Of a stretch of DNA of 64,000 nucleotides, positions 36,910-45,703 are shown piece after piece. The position numbers and the translations under genes were made by a program. Origin of the DNA: Klenkia soli (GTDB lineage: Bacteria; Actinomycetota; Actinomycetes; Mycobacteriales; Geodermatophilaceae); assembly GCF_900103975.1 (NCBI RefSeq), contig NZ_FNIR01000001.1, positions 248,001-312,000 on the forward strand, written 5' to 3'. The notes below the pieces were generated by a model, which was not told where the DNA came from, made no database searches, and saw only the letters and a list, made by a program, of their open reading frames with translations. Numbering within the stretch: the stretch's first letter is position 1; each line of letters starts with the position of its first letter.

Positions 36910-37652
36910 AGCTGGCGACGCAGGTCCACGGCGCAGGCCCGCGCCGGCTCGCCCTGGTGCACGGGCTGGGGGCCGACGGCGCGACCTGGCGCGGGCTCAC
37001 CGAGCGCCTCGTCGCCGCGGGCGGGGTCACCGTCACCACGGTCGACCTGCGCGGGCACGGGGGCAGCGACCGGGCCACCGACTACTCCGTCGGCGCGTTC
37101 GCCGACGACCTCGTCGAGACCCTGCCTGTCGGGCTGGACGTCGTCGTCGGCCACTCCCTGGGTGGCTCGGTGCTCGAGCGGGCGGTCGCGCGGCTGGCAC
37201 CGGCGTCCGCGGTCTACCTCGACCCCGGCTTCCGGCTCGGGCTCCCGACCGGGGGCCTCGCCGGGCGGCTGTTCTGGGCCACCGCGCCGGTGGGTCTCGC
37301 GGTGGCCGCGCTCGCCCAGAAGCGGCGCAGCCGCGGTCGTCCGGCCCCGTCGCCGGAGGACGCGCGGCTGCGGGACGCGGCGACCGCGCGGTTCGACCGC
37401 GGGATGGCCCTGCGCGTCTTCCGCGACGTCGCGCACTCGCCGGCGCCGATCGCCGCTCCCGCGGTCCCCTCGACGATCGTGCTGTCCGACGACTCGCCCG
37501 CCGTCCTCCCGGACCCGACGGCGTCGCGTCTGGAGGCACTGGGCTGGGACGTCCGGCGGCTGACCGGGGTCGGCCACGACTTCTGGCTCCAGGACGCCGA
37601 CCGGACCTGGACGTCGGTGCGCGACCTGCTCCTCGGCAGCCGGGTTCGCTAG
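36906..37652 (+). CDS. Alpha/beta hydrolase coupled to the MFS transporter gene
   Basis: This 248-aa alpha/beta hydrolase has HGLGADGATWRGLTERL, VDLRGHGGSDRATDYSVG and nucleophile elbow GHSLGGSVLERA, with the catalytic serine near residue 84. The late histidine is VGHDFWLQD. Its GTG overlaps the MFS stop, suggesting it processes a compound moved by that transporter. Its TAG stop at 37650-37652 interlocks with the TAG of the convergent ychF gene through a shared CTAG. Confidence 0.87.
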   Translation: MKLATQVHGAGPRRLALVHGLGADGATWRGLTERLVAAGGVTVTTVDLRGHGGSDRATDYSVGAFADDLVETLPVGLDVVVGHSLGGSVLERAVARLAPASAVYLDPGFRLGLPTGGLAGRLFWATAPVGLAVAALAQKRRSRGRPAPSPEDARLRDAATARFDRGMALRVFRDVAHSPAPIAAPAVPSTIVLSDDSPAVLPDPTASRLEALGWDVRRLTGVGHDFWLQDADRTWTSVRDLLLGSRVR

Positions 37653-38722
37653 ACGTTGAAGCGGAACTCCACCACGTCGCCGTCGGCCATGACGTACTCC
37701 TTGCCCTCGATGCGCACCTGGCCCTTGGTCTTGGCCGCGGCCATCGAGCCGGCGGCGACCAGGTCGTCGAAGGAGACGACCTCGGCCTTGATGAAACCGC
37801 GCTGGAAGTCGGTGTGGATGACCCCGGCGGCCTGCGGCGCGGTGGCGCCGACCGGGATGGTCCAGGCCCGGGACTCCTTGGGGCCGGCGGTCAGGTAGGT
37901 CTGCAGGCCCAGGGTGGCGAAGCCGACGCGGGCGAGCTGGTGCAAGCCCGGCTCGTCCTGGCCGACGGCGGCCAGCAGCTCGGCGGCCTCCTCGTCGGGC
38001 AGCTCGGCCAGCTCGGCCTCGGTCTGCGCGTCGAGCACGATCGCCTCGGCCGGGGCGACCAGGGCGCGCAGCTCGTCGAGCAGCTCGGTGTTGGTGAGCT
38101 CGTCGGAGTCCACGTTGAACACGTAGAGGAACGGCTTGGTGGTCATCAGGCCCAGCTCGCGCAGCGGCTCGGCGTCCACACCGGCGCTGAAGAGGGTCTG
38201 CACGCCGTCGAGCACCTTCTGCGCCTCGACCGCGGCGTCGTGCAGGGCCTTGCGGTCCTTGTCCTTGCGCATCTCCTTCTCCAGCCGCGGGATCGCCTTC
38301 TCCAGCGTCTGGAGGTCCGCGAGCAGGAGCTCGGTGTTGATGGTCTCGATGTCGTCCTTCGGCGAGACCTTGCCGTCGACGTGCACGACGTCGGGGTCGG
38401 TGAACACCCGGATGACCTGGCAGATCGCGTCGGACTCCCGGATGTTGGCCAGGAACTTGTTGCCCAGACCCTGGCCCTCGCTGGCCCCGCGCACGATGCC
38501 GGCGATGTCGACGAAGGACACCGTGGCCGGGATCTGCTTGGTGCTGCCGAACACCTCGGCCAGCTTCGCGATGCGCTCGTCGGGGACACCGACCACACCG
38601 ACGTTGGGCTCGATGGTCGCGAACGGGTAGTTCGCGGCCAGCACGTCGTTCTTGGTCAGCGCGTTGAACAGGGTCGACTTGCCGACGTTGGGCAGACCGA
38701 CGATGCCGATGGAGAGAGCCAC
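37649..38722 (-). CDS. ychF: Ribosome-binding GTPase/ATPase YchF (Obg family)
   Basis: This 357-aa protein has G1 GLPNVGKSTLFNALT, switch region YPFATIEPNVG, G3 DIAGIVRGASEGQGLGNKFL and the G4 region FLYVFNVDSDEL, where NxxE/D replaces NKxD as expected for ATP-preferring YchF. The coiled coil and C-terminal TGS domain (YLTAGPKESRAWTIPVG) follow. YchF binds ribosomes and affects redox stress tolerance. GTG 38722 is chosen over a 17-residue extension because TACCCT lies eight bases upstream and the extension has no counterpart in the family. Confidence 0.96.
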   Translation of the reverse strand: MALSIGIVGLPNVGKSTLFNALTKNDVLAANYPFATIEPNVGVVGVPDERIAKLAEVFGSTKQIPATVSFVDIAGIVRGASEGQGLGNKFLANIRESDAICQVIRVFTDPDVVHVDGKVSPKDDIETINTELLLADLQTLEKAIPRLEKEMRKDKDRKALHDAAVEAQKVLDGVQTLFSAGVDAEPLRELGLMTTKPFLYVFNVDSDELTNTELLDELRALVAPAEAIVLDAQTEAELAELPDEEAAELLAAVGQDEPGLHQLARVGFATLGLQTYLTAGPKESRAWTIPVGATAPQAAGVIHTDFQRGFIKAEVVSFDDLVAAGSMAAAKTKGQVRIEGKEYVMADGDVVEFRFNV

Positions 38723-38730
38723 GTCGGACC

Positions 38731-38736
38731 AGGGTA
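38731..38736 (-). promoter_or_regulatory. -10 element of a leaderless ychF promoter
   Basis: TACCCT on the minus strand (38736-38731) is followed by eight bases and the GTG at 38722. It fixes the start given for ychF. Confidence 0.45.
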
Positions 38737-38750
38737 CGGGCCCGGGTGGG

Positions 38751-39824
38751 TCAGCCGACCGCCACCGCGCCACGACGCAGCGCCGTCGCCCGGTTCTCGG
38801 CCGCCCGCTGCCACGCCCCCAGCCACAGCGGGACGCTGTGCTCGGTGAGGTGCTGGTCGAGCACGACCTGGTGGGCGGCCCGGGCCTGCTCCCGGCGCCA
38901 CTCGTCGTCCCGCACGGCCTTGGTCAGCGCCTTCGCCCAGTCCTTGGGCGCCTTGGCGCGCCAGCCCAGCCCCAGCCGCTCGTACTCCGCGCTGGCCGAG
39001 CGCACCGAGTAGACCCCGCGGGCCGAGTACTCGAGCACCTTCAGCCAGCTCTTCGCGGTGTTGAACTTGTCGATGCGCAGCGGGGCGACGCCGACGTCGA
39101 ACAGCTCGCCGATGGCCTGGATGTAGGCGTCGACCTCGGGCAGCCACAGCACCTCACGGGGGTCGGTGGTCAACCCCAGCCGCTGCTGCATGTCGAACTT
39201 CTGGCCGAGCACGGTGAAGCGGCTGCTCCCCGCGGTGGCCGAGAGCGCCTGCTCGAGCCCGGAGCCCATCACCTGCAGGTCGTAGGGGTGGCCCAGCACG
39301 TTGCCGGTCCACCCGATCTCGACGACGTCCGACGTCCGCTCGTAGGCCGGCGGGAGCTCGGCGAGCCGCCGCGGGATGGCGTTGGGGACGACGGCGCCAC
39401 GGCCGTGGCGGGCGTACTCGTCGCGCAGCGCCGGCGTCGTCACGGTGACCATGTCGGCCTCCCGCGCGCAGTCCGCGGCCCGCTGCGCCAGCCCGCTGCG
39501 CACGATGCCGTGGCCCTGGTGGCCGAAGGGGACGCCGGAGAGCAGGTCGTCGATCTCGACGACGACGGCGACCCCCCGCGCCTGCAGGATGCGCATGCAC
39601 TGCAGCAGCTCCACCGTCTTGGGCAGCTGCAGCACCACGACGTCGGCGCCCTGGTCGTCGACGTCGAGGACGACGGAGTCGGCGCCCCGGCTCATCGTCG
39701 TCGAGAGCCCCTGGGCCACCGTCACGCGCACCCCGACCCCGGCCTCGTTCACGGCGCGGGCCGGCTCCTCGACCCGGTGGTAGCTGAGGCCGGAGTACTT
39801 GGTCTTGCAGATGAGGACGTCCAT
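38751..39824 (-). CDS. Glycosyltransferase, GT4-like (GT-B fold)
   Basis: This 357-aa protein starts ATG 39824 (MDVLICKTKYSGLSYHRVEE), an N-terminus typical of GT-B enzymes handling nucleotide sugars. The middle has VVVEIDDLLSGVPFGHQGHG and MVTVTTPALRDEYARHGRG. The C-terminal domain has VVPNAIP, WTGNVLGHPYDLQVMG, LGLTTDP and the FNTAKSWLKVLEYSARGVYSV segment that includes the late acidic donor-binding position. Acceptor and donor are unknown. It is 28 bp upstream of ychF, on the same strand, but they are probably unrelated in function. Hypothetical extension to 39941 is not supported. Confidence 0.83.
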   Translation of the reverse strand: MDVLICKTKYSGLSYHRVEEPARAVNEAGVGVRVTVAQGLSTTMSRGADSVVLDVDDQGADVVVLQLPKTVELLQCMRILQARGVAVVVEIDDLLSGVPFGHQGHGIVRSGLAQRAADCAREADMVTVTTPALRDEYARHGRGAVVPNAIPRRLAELPPAYERTSDVVEIGWTGNVLGHPYDLQVMGSGLEQALSATAGSSRFTVLGQKFDMQQRLGLTTDPREVLWLPEVDAYIQAIGELFDVGVAPLRIDKFNTAKSWLKVLEYSARGVYSVRSASAEYERLGLGWRAKAPKDWAKALTKAVRDDEWRREQARAAHQVVLDQHLTEHSVPLWLGAWQRAAENRATALRRGAVAVG

Positions 39825-39951
39825 GCCTGCTGCCTGCCTGTGCGACGAGGGGAACCGATCACGACCCTCATCGGCAGCCTCACCCCGAGCCGGCACCACC
39901 GTGTCCGATTCCCGCCAGAGCTGCTCGGGCACCGCTGGCATGCTCGGTGCC

Positions 39952-41445
39952 GTGACCGAGCTGCTGGAGGGACGCGGGCTGGACGCCGAGCGCTGCTACC
40001 GCGCGGTGGCCAGCCGGGACGCGCGGTTCGACGGCTGGTTCTTCACCGCCGTCCGCACCACCGGCATCTACTGCCGCCCGTCGTGCCCGGCCCGCACCCC
40101 GCTGGCGGGCAACGTCGAGTTCCACCCCACCGCGGCCGGCGCGCAGTCGGCCGGCTTCCGGGCCTGCCGGCGGTGCCGCCCCGATGCCGTCCCGGGGTCG
40201 CCCGAGTGGGACGTCCGCGCCGACGTGGTCGCCCGTGCGATGCGGTTGATCGCCGACGGCGAGGTCGAGCGGAGCGGCGTGGCGGGGTTGGCCGCCGCCC
40301 TGGGCTACAGCGAGCGCCAGCTGCACCGCCTCGTCGTCGGGGAGCTCGGCGTCGGACCGCTGGCCCTGGCCCGCGCGCAGCGGGCGCAGACCGCCCGGGT
40401 GCTGCTGGAGACCACCGACCTGCCGGTCGGCGACATCGCCTTCGCCGCCGGGTTCGCCAGCATCCGGCAGTTCAACGACACGGTGCGCGAGGTGTTCGCC
40501 ACCACGCCGAGCGCCCTGCGCGGTTCCCGCCGCCCGGCCGCCGGGCCCTCGGGGTGGCTGACCCTCCGGCTGGCCGCCCGGGCCCCGTTCTGCGCCCCGG
40601 AGGTGCTGCTGTTCCTGGGCGGGCACGCCGTCGCCGGGCTCGAGGAGTGGGACGGCGAGACCTTCTCCCGGGTGCTGGACCTGCCGCACGGGCCCGGCGT
40701 CGTGCGCCTGTCCCCCGCGGCGGACGGCACCTCGGTGACCGCACGGCTGCGGCTGGCCGAGCTGCGCGACCTGGGGGTCGCCGTCGCCCGCTGCCGGCAC
40801 CTGCTGGACCTGGACGCCGATCCGCTGGCCGTCGACGAGGTCCTGGCCACCGACCCCGCACTGGCCGGGCTCGTCCGCGCGGCCCCCGGGCGTCGGGTGC
40901 CCACCCACCCCGACGCCGCCGAGGCCGCCGTCCGGGCCGTGCTCGGCCAGCACGTCTCGCTCGCCGGCGCCCGCACCTTCACCGCCCGGGTGCTGGCCGC
41001 CGCGGGCACCCCGCTGCCCGAGCCGGTGGGCACGCTGACCCACGCCTTCCCCCGGCCCGAGGCGCTCGTCGACGCCGACCTCGCCGCGGTGGGGCTCACG
41101 GGGAACCGCCGCCGCACCGTGCACGCCCTCGCCGCCGGCCTGGCCGACGGGGACGTCGACCTCGGTCCCGGGGCCGACCGGGTCGAGGCCGGTCGCGCGC
41201 TGCTCGCCGTCCCCGGGATCGGCCCCTGGACGGTCGCCCTGGTCGCGCTGCGCGGGCTGGGCGACCCCGACGTCTGGCTCCCCGGGGACCTCGCGCTGCG
41301 CCGGTCGCTCACCGCGCTCGGCAGCTCCGACGCCGAGGCCGCCACCCGCTGGCGCCCCTGGCGCTCGTACGCCGTCCTGCACCTGTGGGCGATGTCCGCC
41401 CCGACCCTCTTCACCCGCCACCCGACACCGGAGGTCCCGTCGTGA
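39952..41445 (+). CDS. Ada-AlkA fusion: methylphosphotriester-sensing regulator and 3-methyladenine DNA glycosylase
   Basis: This 497-aa protein combines three domains. Residues 1-80 are the Ada zinc domain with C41, C45, C72 and C75. C41 in IYCRPSCP is the methyl acceptor that switches Ada on. Residues about 85-185 are an AraC-type helix-turn-helix (GVAGLAAALGYSERQLHRLV). The rest is AlkA N-terminal plus HhH-GPD glycosylase (VPGIGPWTVALVALRGLG) with catalytic D446 in LPGDLALR. It both repairs and regulates alkylation damage. GTG 39952 fits a CATGCT -10 seven bases upstream. ATG 39940 is an alternative. It overlaps ogt by 4 bp. Confidence 0.92.
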   Translation: MTELLEGRGLDAERCYRAVASRDARFDGWFFTAVRTTGIYCRPSCPARTPLAGNVEFHPTAAGAQSAGFRACRRCRPDAVPGSPEWDVRADVVARAMRLIADGEVERSGVAGLAAALGYSERQLHRLVVGELGVGPLALARAQRAQTARVLLETTDLPVGDIAFAAGFASIRQFNDTVREVFATTPSALRGSRRPAAGPSGWLTLRLAARAPFCAPEVLLFLGGHAVAGLEEWDGETFSRVLDLPHGPGVVRLSPAADGTSVTARLRLAELRDLGVAVARCRHLLDLDADPLAVDEVLATDPALAGLVRAAPGRRVPTHPDAAEAAVRAVLGQHVSLAGARTFTARVLAAAGTPLPEPVGTLTHAFPRPEALVDADLAAVGLTGNRRRTVHALAAGLADGDVDLGPGADRVEAGRALLAVPGIGPWTVALVALRGLGDPDVWLPGDLALRRSLTALGSSDAEAATRWRPWRSYAVLHLWAMSAPTLFTRHPTPEVPS

Positions 41446-41948
41446 CCGCGCTGCACGCCACCACCGCCACCCCCATCGGCCCCTTCACCGTCCTGGTCGA
41501 CGAGGCGACCGACGCCGTCCTGGCCAGCGGCTGGACCGCGGAGGTCGACGACCTGGTCCCGGTCGTGCACCGCTCGCTGCGCCCCGCCGCGGTCGTGGCC
41601 GCCGACCGGCTGCCCGTGCTGGACGTCGTCGACGCCTTCCACGCCGGGGACGTCGCGGCCATCGACGGCGTCGTGGTGTCGCAGCGCTCGGGCCCGTTCC
41701 TGCAGGAGGCGTGGCAGGTGCTGCGCACGGTGCCGGCCGGCCACCCGGACAGCTACGCCGGGTTCGCCGCCCGGTGCGGCCGCCCCGCCGCGGTCCGCGC
41801 GGCGGCGGGCGCCTGCGCGCGCAACGCCGCCGCGCTCTTCGTGCCGTGCCACCGGGTGCTGGCCACCGGTGGCGGCCTGGGCGGCTTCCGCTGGGGGACG
41901 CCGGTCAAGCGCTGGCTGCTCGACCACGAGGCCGCCCACGCCGCCTGA
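41442..41948 (+). CDS. ogt: Methylated-DNA--protein-cysteine methyltransferase
   Basis: This 168-aa suicide enzyme removes O6-methyl groups from guanine. The acceptor cysteine C136 lies in the invariant PCHRV, with the helix-turn-helix SYAGFAARCGRPAAVRAAAGACARNA and the arginine finger in it. GGLGGFRWGTPVKRWLLDHE closes the domain. GTG 41442 overlaps the Ada-AlkA gene. Together they are a self-contained alkylation-response operon where the C-terminal methyltransferase domain of E. coli Ada is supplied as this separate protein. Confidence 0.95.
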   Translation: MTALHATTATPIGPFTVLVDEATDAVLASGWTAEVDDLVPVVHRSLRPAAVVAADRLPVLDVVDAFHAGDVAAIDGVVVSQRSGPFLQEAWQVLRTVPAGHPDSYAGFAARCGRPAAVRAAAGACARNAAALFVPCHRVLATGGGLGGFRWGTPVKRWLLDHEAAHAA

Positions 41949-41979
41949 ACTGTCGTACCCCTGGGGCAGCCTGCCGGGC

Positions 41980-43041
41980 ATGGACGCCGCTGCCCTGCTG
42001 CTGGGCCTGCTGATCGGTGCACTGCTGGCCACGGCGGTGACGCTGGGGGCCGTCGCCCTCCTCCGTGCGCGCGCACCGCGACCCGACGGGCTGGAGCCCG
42101 TGCACGAGTCGCTGGACCACCTGCACCGGCTGCTGGCCGGCATCGAGCGCGACCGGGCCACCGCCCACGGCGAGCTGCGCGAGCAGGTGGGCACCGTCGG
42201 GCAGACCTCGGCGCAGCTGCGGCAGGAGACCGCCGCCCTGGTCACCGCGCTGCGCACGCCGCACGTCCGCGGCCGGTGGGGCGAGGTGCAGCTGCGTCGG
42301 GTGGTCGAGGTCGCCGGGTTGCTGGAGCACTGCGACTTCGTCCAGCAGCCCGCGGCGGTCAACGACGTCGGCGCCGGGGTGCGTCCCGACCTGGTGGTCA
42401 CCCTCGCCGACGGCAAGCAGGTCGTGGTCGACGCCAAGGTGCCCTTCGCCGGCTGGATCGAGGCGGTGCAGGCCACCGACGAGGCGGTCCGGGTCCAGCG
42501 GGTCGCCGACCACGCCCGCCAGCTGCGCACGCACGTCGAGGCGCTGGCCGCCCGCCGCTACCCGACGGCGTTCGACTCGGCCGCACCGTTCACGGTGCTC
42601 TTCGTGCCCTCCGACGGTTTCCTGACCACCGCGCTCGAGGCCGAACCGGGCCTGCTCGAGCACGCCTTCGGGCGCGACGTCGTGATCGCCACGCCCAGCA
42701 CCCTCCTGGCCCTGCTGCGCACCGTCGCCTACTCGTGGCGCACCGAGCGCCTGGCCCGGGACGCCGCCTCGGTGCTCGAGGTCGGCCGGCAGCTGCACAC
42801 CCGGCTGGGCACCCTGTCGGGCCACCTCACCCGGCTCGGCTCGGCCCTGGGCTCGGCCGTCGGCCGGTACAACGACACCGTGGGCAGCTACGAGCGGTCG
42901 GTCCTGACCACCGCCCGCCGGTTCGACGACCTCGGCGTCGCCGCGGTCCCGGTCCCGCAGCCCCCCGCCCTCGAGGCCCAGGTGCGCGAGCTGCGCCCGG
43001 TCACCGACAGCCGGCCCGACGACGACCTCCGCTTCGGCTGA
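41980..43041 (+). CDS. rmuC: DNA recombination protein RmuC
   Basis: This 353-aa protein has an N-terminal membrane anchor (LLLGLLIGALLATAVTLGAVALL), a coiled coil (residues about 45-95), and the RmuC nuclease-like core. That core reads GRWGEVQLRRVVEVAGLLEHCDF, RPDLVVTLADGKQVVVDAKVPF, FTVLFVPSDGFLTTALEAEPGL, VVIATPSTLLALLRTVAYSW. RmuC limits DNA inversions and is a predicted PD-(D/E)xK endonuclease. The D, DAK and E/Q residues are visible in the second segment. It follows ogt by 31 bp, fitting a DNA-repair neighbourhood. Confidence 0.94.
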   Translation: MDAAALLLGLLIGALLATAVTLGAVALLRARAPRPDGLEPVHESLDHLHRLLAGIERDRATAHGELREQVGTVGQTSAQLRQETAALVTALRTPHVRGRWGEVQLRRVVEVAGLLEHCDFVQQPAAVNDVGAGVRPDLVVTLADGKQVVVDAKVPFAGWIEAVQATDEAVRVQRVADHARQLRTHVEALAARRYPTAFDSAAPFTVLFVPSDGFLTTALEAEPGLLEHAFGRDVVIATPSTLLALLRTVAYSWRTERLARDAASVLEVGRQLHTRLGTLSGHLTRLGSALGSAVGRYNDTVGSYERSVLTTARRFDDLGVAAVPVPQPPALEAQVRELRPVTDSRPDDDLRFG

Positions 43042-43211
43042 CCAGGGCCGCGCCGACACCCCGACACCGGTCACGGCCGACGTCCAGCCCCTGGACAGGT
43101 CCGGCCGTTACCGTGGCGTGACCGATCGGCGGCCATGCATGGGTGCTGCCGGGAGCGAGGGGGTGCAAGATCGCACCGATCAGTGCTGTCGAGTCCAGGC
43201 GGGAGGGTGCT

Positions 43212-43751
43212 GTGCGCGCCGAGCGCAGCCAGCGGGACGAGCTGGGTGGCGGCATCCCGCTGCCCCGGTCGCAACCGCCGCGCAGCCGGGCGGGCCACGA
43301 CGAGTGGTCCCCCGCCCGCCCCGACCCCCGCAGTCCCCGCCCCCCGCGGCCGGCTGCGGGCGACCGCCCCCGCACGGCACGCCGCACCGCGCCGCCGCAG
43401 CGCGGCATCCGCGGTGCCCTCGGCGTCCTCGGGGCCTTCCTGGTCACCCTCGCCGGGGCCGGCGCCGACTCCCTGCTCGGCGTGGGCCTGGGCACCCTCA
43501 CCACGATCGCCCTGGTCGGTTCGGTGGTCGTCGCCACGCTGCTGGTGCGGCGCCGCGACCTCGGCACCCTCGTCGTCGCCCCGCCCCTGGTCTTCGTGGG
43601 CGTCGCCGTCGTCAACATCGTGCTGGCGCCGTCGGCGACCTTCTCGCTGCCCACGATCGCCACGCTGCTGATCCGCGGCTTCCCGGCGATGGCCATCGCC
43701 GTCGCGGCGGCCCTGGTCATCACCGTGGTCCGGCTGGTCGCCCGCCGCTGA
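43212..43751 (+). CDS. DUF6542-type membrane protein
   Basis: This 179-aa protein has an 80-residue Arg/Pro-rich, probably disordered cytoplasmic N-terminus. Four hydrophobic segments follow (GALGVLGAFLVTLAGAGADS, TTIALVGSVVVATLLV, LVVAPPLVFVGVAVVNIVLA, AIAVAAALVITVVRLV). It corresponds in place and architecture to Rv1111c beside lytB2 in M. tuberculosis. Function is unknown. GTG 43212 is preceded by GGGAGGG. It converges on ispH across a 22-bp stem terminator. Confidence 0.82.
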   Translation: MRAERSQRDELGGGIPLPRSQPPRSRAGHDEWSPARPDPRSPRPPRPAAGDRPRTARRTAPPQRGIRGALGVLGAFLVTLAGAGADSLLGVGLGTLTTIALVGSVVVATLLVRRRDLGTLVVAPPLVFVGVAVVNIVLAPSATFSLPTIATLLIRGFPAMAIAVAAALVITVVRLVARR

Positions 43752-43762
43752 CCCCAGCCGCA

Positions 43763-43810
43763 CACGCAGCAGGCGCCCTCCCGGTCATCCGGGAGGGCGC
43801 CTGCTGCGTG
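43763..43810. terminator. Bidirectional hairpin terminator between DUF6542 and ispH genes
   Basis: A perfect 22-bp inverted repeat (43763-43784 with 43789-43810) with a 4-base loop separates two convergent genes. The stops are 12 and 7 bp away. Confidence 0.85.
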
Positions 43811-43816
43811 CGGGGC

Positions 43817-44794
43817 TCAGTCGGCGGCGGTGTCGACCGCGAGTGCCTGCTTGCGCTGCTTGAGCTCGTGCGGGAGCGCGAAGACCAGCCGCTCCTCGGC
43901 GGCCTTCACCGTCTCGACGTCGGGGTAGCCGCGCTCGCCGAGCCAGTCCAGCAGCTCGGCGACGAGCACCTCGGGCACCGAGGCGCCGCTGGTGACCCCG
44001 ACGGTGGAGACGCCCTCGAGCCACGCCTCGTCGACCTCGGAGGCGTAGTCGACCAGGTACGAGGCCCGGGCCCCGGCCTCCAGCGCCACCTCGACCAGCC
44101 GCACCGAGTTCGACGAGTTGGTCGAGCCGACCACGAGCACCAGGTCGCACTCGCCGGCCATCTGCTTGACGGCCTGCTGCCGGTTCTGCGTGGCGTAGCA
44201 GATGTCGTCGCTGGGCGGGGCCTGCAGGCCGGGGAACCGGCCCTTGAGCCGGTCGACGGTCTCGAGGGTCTCGTCGACCGACAGCGTGGTCTGGGACAGC
44301 CACACGACCTTCTCGGGGTCGCGCACCTGGACGTTGGCGATGTCGTCGGCGCCGTCCACCAGCTGGGTGCGCTCGGGGGCCTCGCCCATCGTGCCCTCGA
44401 CCTCCTCGTGCCCGCGGTGGCCGATCAGCAGGATGTCGAAGTCCTCCTTGGCGAATCGCTGGGCCTCCTTGTGCACCTTGGTCACCAGCGGGCAGGTGGC
44501 GTCGATGGTGCGCAGCGAGCGGGCCGCCGCCTGCTCGTGCACCGCCGGGGACACCCCGTGCGCGCTGAAGACGACGACCGCACCCTCGGGCACCTCGTCG
44601 GTCTCCTCGACGAAGACCGCGCCGCGGCGCTCCAGGGTGGCCACCACGTGCTTGTTGTGCACGATCTGCTTGCGGACGTAGACCGGCGCCCCGTGGATCT
44701 CCAACGCCTTCTCCACGGCGATCACCGCCCGGTCCACCCCGGCGCAGTAGCCGCGGGGATCGGCGAGCAGGACACGTCCGCGAGCTTCAGGCAT
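43817..44794 (-). CDS. ispH: 4-hydroxy-3-methylbut-2-enyl diphosphate reductase
   Basis: This 325-aa enzyme makes the last step of the MEP isoprenoid pathway. The three cluster cysteines are in [10 protein letters not shown] (C17), [11 protein letters not shown] and the [14 protein letters not shown] region. The substrate and proton-relay residues are in FSAHGVSP (His), [15 protein letters not shown] and [18 protein letters not shown] 44794 is six bases from TACCGT (44806-44801), a leaderless promoter. It diverges from the lipid-droplet-type protein across 66 bp, as in the mycobacterial lytB2 region. Confidence 0.97.
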   Translation of the reverse strand: MPEARGRVLLADPRGYCAGVDRAVIAVEKALEIHGAPVYVRKQIVHNKHVVATLERRGAVFVEETDEVPEGAVVVFSAHGVSPAVHEQAAARSLRTIDATCPLVTKVHKEAQRFAKEDFDILLIGHRGHEEVEGTMGEAPERTQLVDGADDIANVQVRDPEKVVWLSQTTLSVDETLETVDRLKGRFPGLQAPPSDDICYATQNRQQAVKQMAGECDLVLVVGSTNSSNSVRLVEVALEAGARASYLVDYASEVDEAWLEGVSTVGVTSGASVPEVLVAELLDWLGERGYPDVETVKAAEERLVFALPHELKQRKQALAVDTAAD

Positions 44795-44800
44795 GGCTCC

Positions 44801-44806
44801 ACGGTA
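44801..44806 (-). promoter_or_regulatory. -10 element of a leaderless ispH promoter
   Basis: TACCGT on the minus strand is followed by six bases and the ispH ATG. Confidence 0.5.
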
Positions 44807-44860
44807 ACCGCGCCGGTGCCCGGGAGCGCGGGTCCGCCGCCGCTGGGGCACGCTGGGGGC

Positions 44861-45679
44861 ATGGCCCGTGAGATCCCCGAACCCGTCCGCGCCGTGGCCG
44901 GACTGGCCGCCACCCTGCTCGACGAGGCGCGCAAGCTGCCCGCGACGCTGCCCGCCCTGCCGGTGCGGGCCATCGGCCTGGCCATGCAGACCACGCTGCG
45001 GCTGCAGCAGGAGTACTCCGGGCTGGTGGCCCGCGGCGACGAGGTGCTCACCGGCCTCCGCGGCGACGCCGAGCCCGGGCTGGCCACCTTCGACGACGAC
45101 GTGGACGACGTCGCCCCCGCCACACCGGGTGGCGGTCTCGGGTCGCGCACCTCGGCCTTCGACCGGGTGCCGGTGGACGTCGAGGACTCCTTCGACAGCG
45201 AGCCCGAGCCGGAGACCCCCCTGGTCGTGGTCGACGAGGCCGCTGCGGTGGGCGACGACGACCTGACCGACGAGACGCTGGCCGCCGAGGAGCTCGTCGC
45301 GACCGGGCTGACGGCCGAGCTGGGTGGCGTCGAGCTGTCCGACGCCGACGTCGCCGCCCTCCCCGACGACCCCGCCGCCGACGAGATCACCTCCACCGTC
45401 GACGAGCTGGCCGTGAACATGAGCGACGACGCCGCCGAGGACGACGCGATGATCGCCGCCTCGGAGAAGGCGATCGAGGCGGTGCACGAGGCGGCCGCCG
45501 AGGCGCCGGTCACCGGGTACGACGGGTTCACCATCGCGCAGCTGCGCGGCCGGCTCCGCGGCTACCAGCCGGTCACGGTCGAGGAGCTGCTGGCCTACGA
45601 GCAGGCCCACGAGGCCCGTCCGCCCTTCCTGACCCTGCTGCGCAACCGGCAGGAGAAGCTGCAGCGCGAGCAGGGCTGA
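44861..45679 (+). CDS. Lipid droplet-associated-type protein
   Basis: This 272-aa protein has an N-terminal amphipathic segment ([22 protein letters not shown], residues 9-30) with helices [18 protein letters not shown], like the lipid-droplet proteins described in Rhodococcus. A long acidic middle (about 70-215) and a C-terminal helical motif [20 protein letters not shown] follow. Its place between ispH and xseA is conserved in mycobacteria (Rv1109c). Acidic linker length is unusual and probably disordered. The likely role is coating or tethering storage-lipid or membrane surfaces, which is inferred. Confidence 0.8.
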   Translation: MAREIPEPVRAVAGLAATLLDEARKLPATLPALPVRAIGLAMQTTLRLQQEYSGLVARGDEVLTGLRGDAEPGLATFDDDVDDVAPATPGGGLGSRTSAFDRVPVDVEDSFDSEPEPETPLVVVDEAAAVGDDDLTDETLAAEELVATGLTAELGGVELSDADVAALPDDPAADEITSTVDELAVNMSDDAAEDDAMIAASEKAIEAVHEAAAEAPVTGYDGFTIAQLRGRLRGYQPVTVEELLAYEQAHEARPPFLTLLRNRQEKLQREQG

Positions 45680-45703
45680 GCCGCCTCAGCACACTGAGCC
45701 GCC

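Noticed and set aside
38652-41948. A long plus-strand reading frame of about 1098 codons
   Set aside because: It runs antisense to ychF and the glycosyltransferase gene and only its last ~168 codons are real (ogt). Its composition there is Arg/Pro/Gly-rich shadow coding from high GC third positions.
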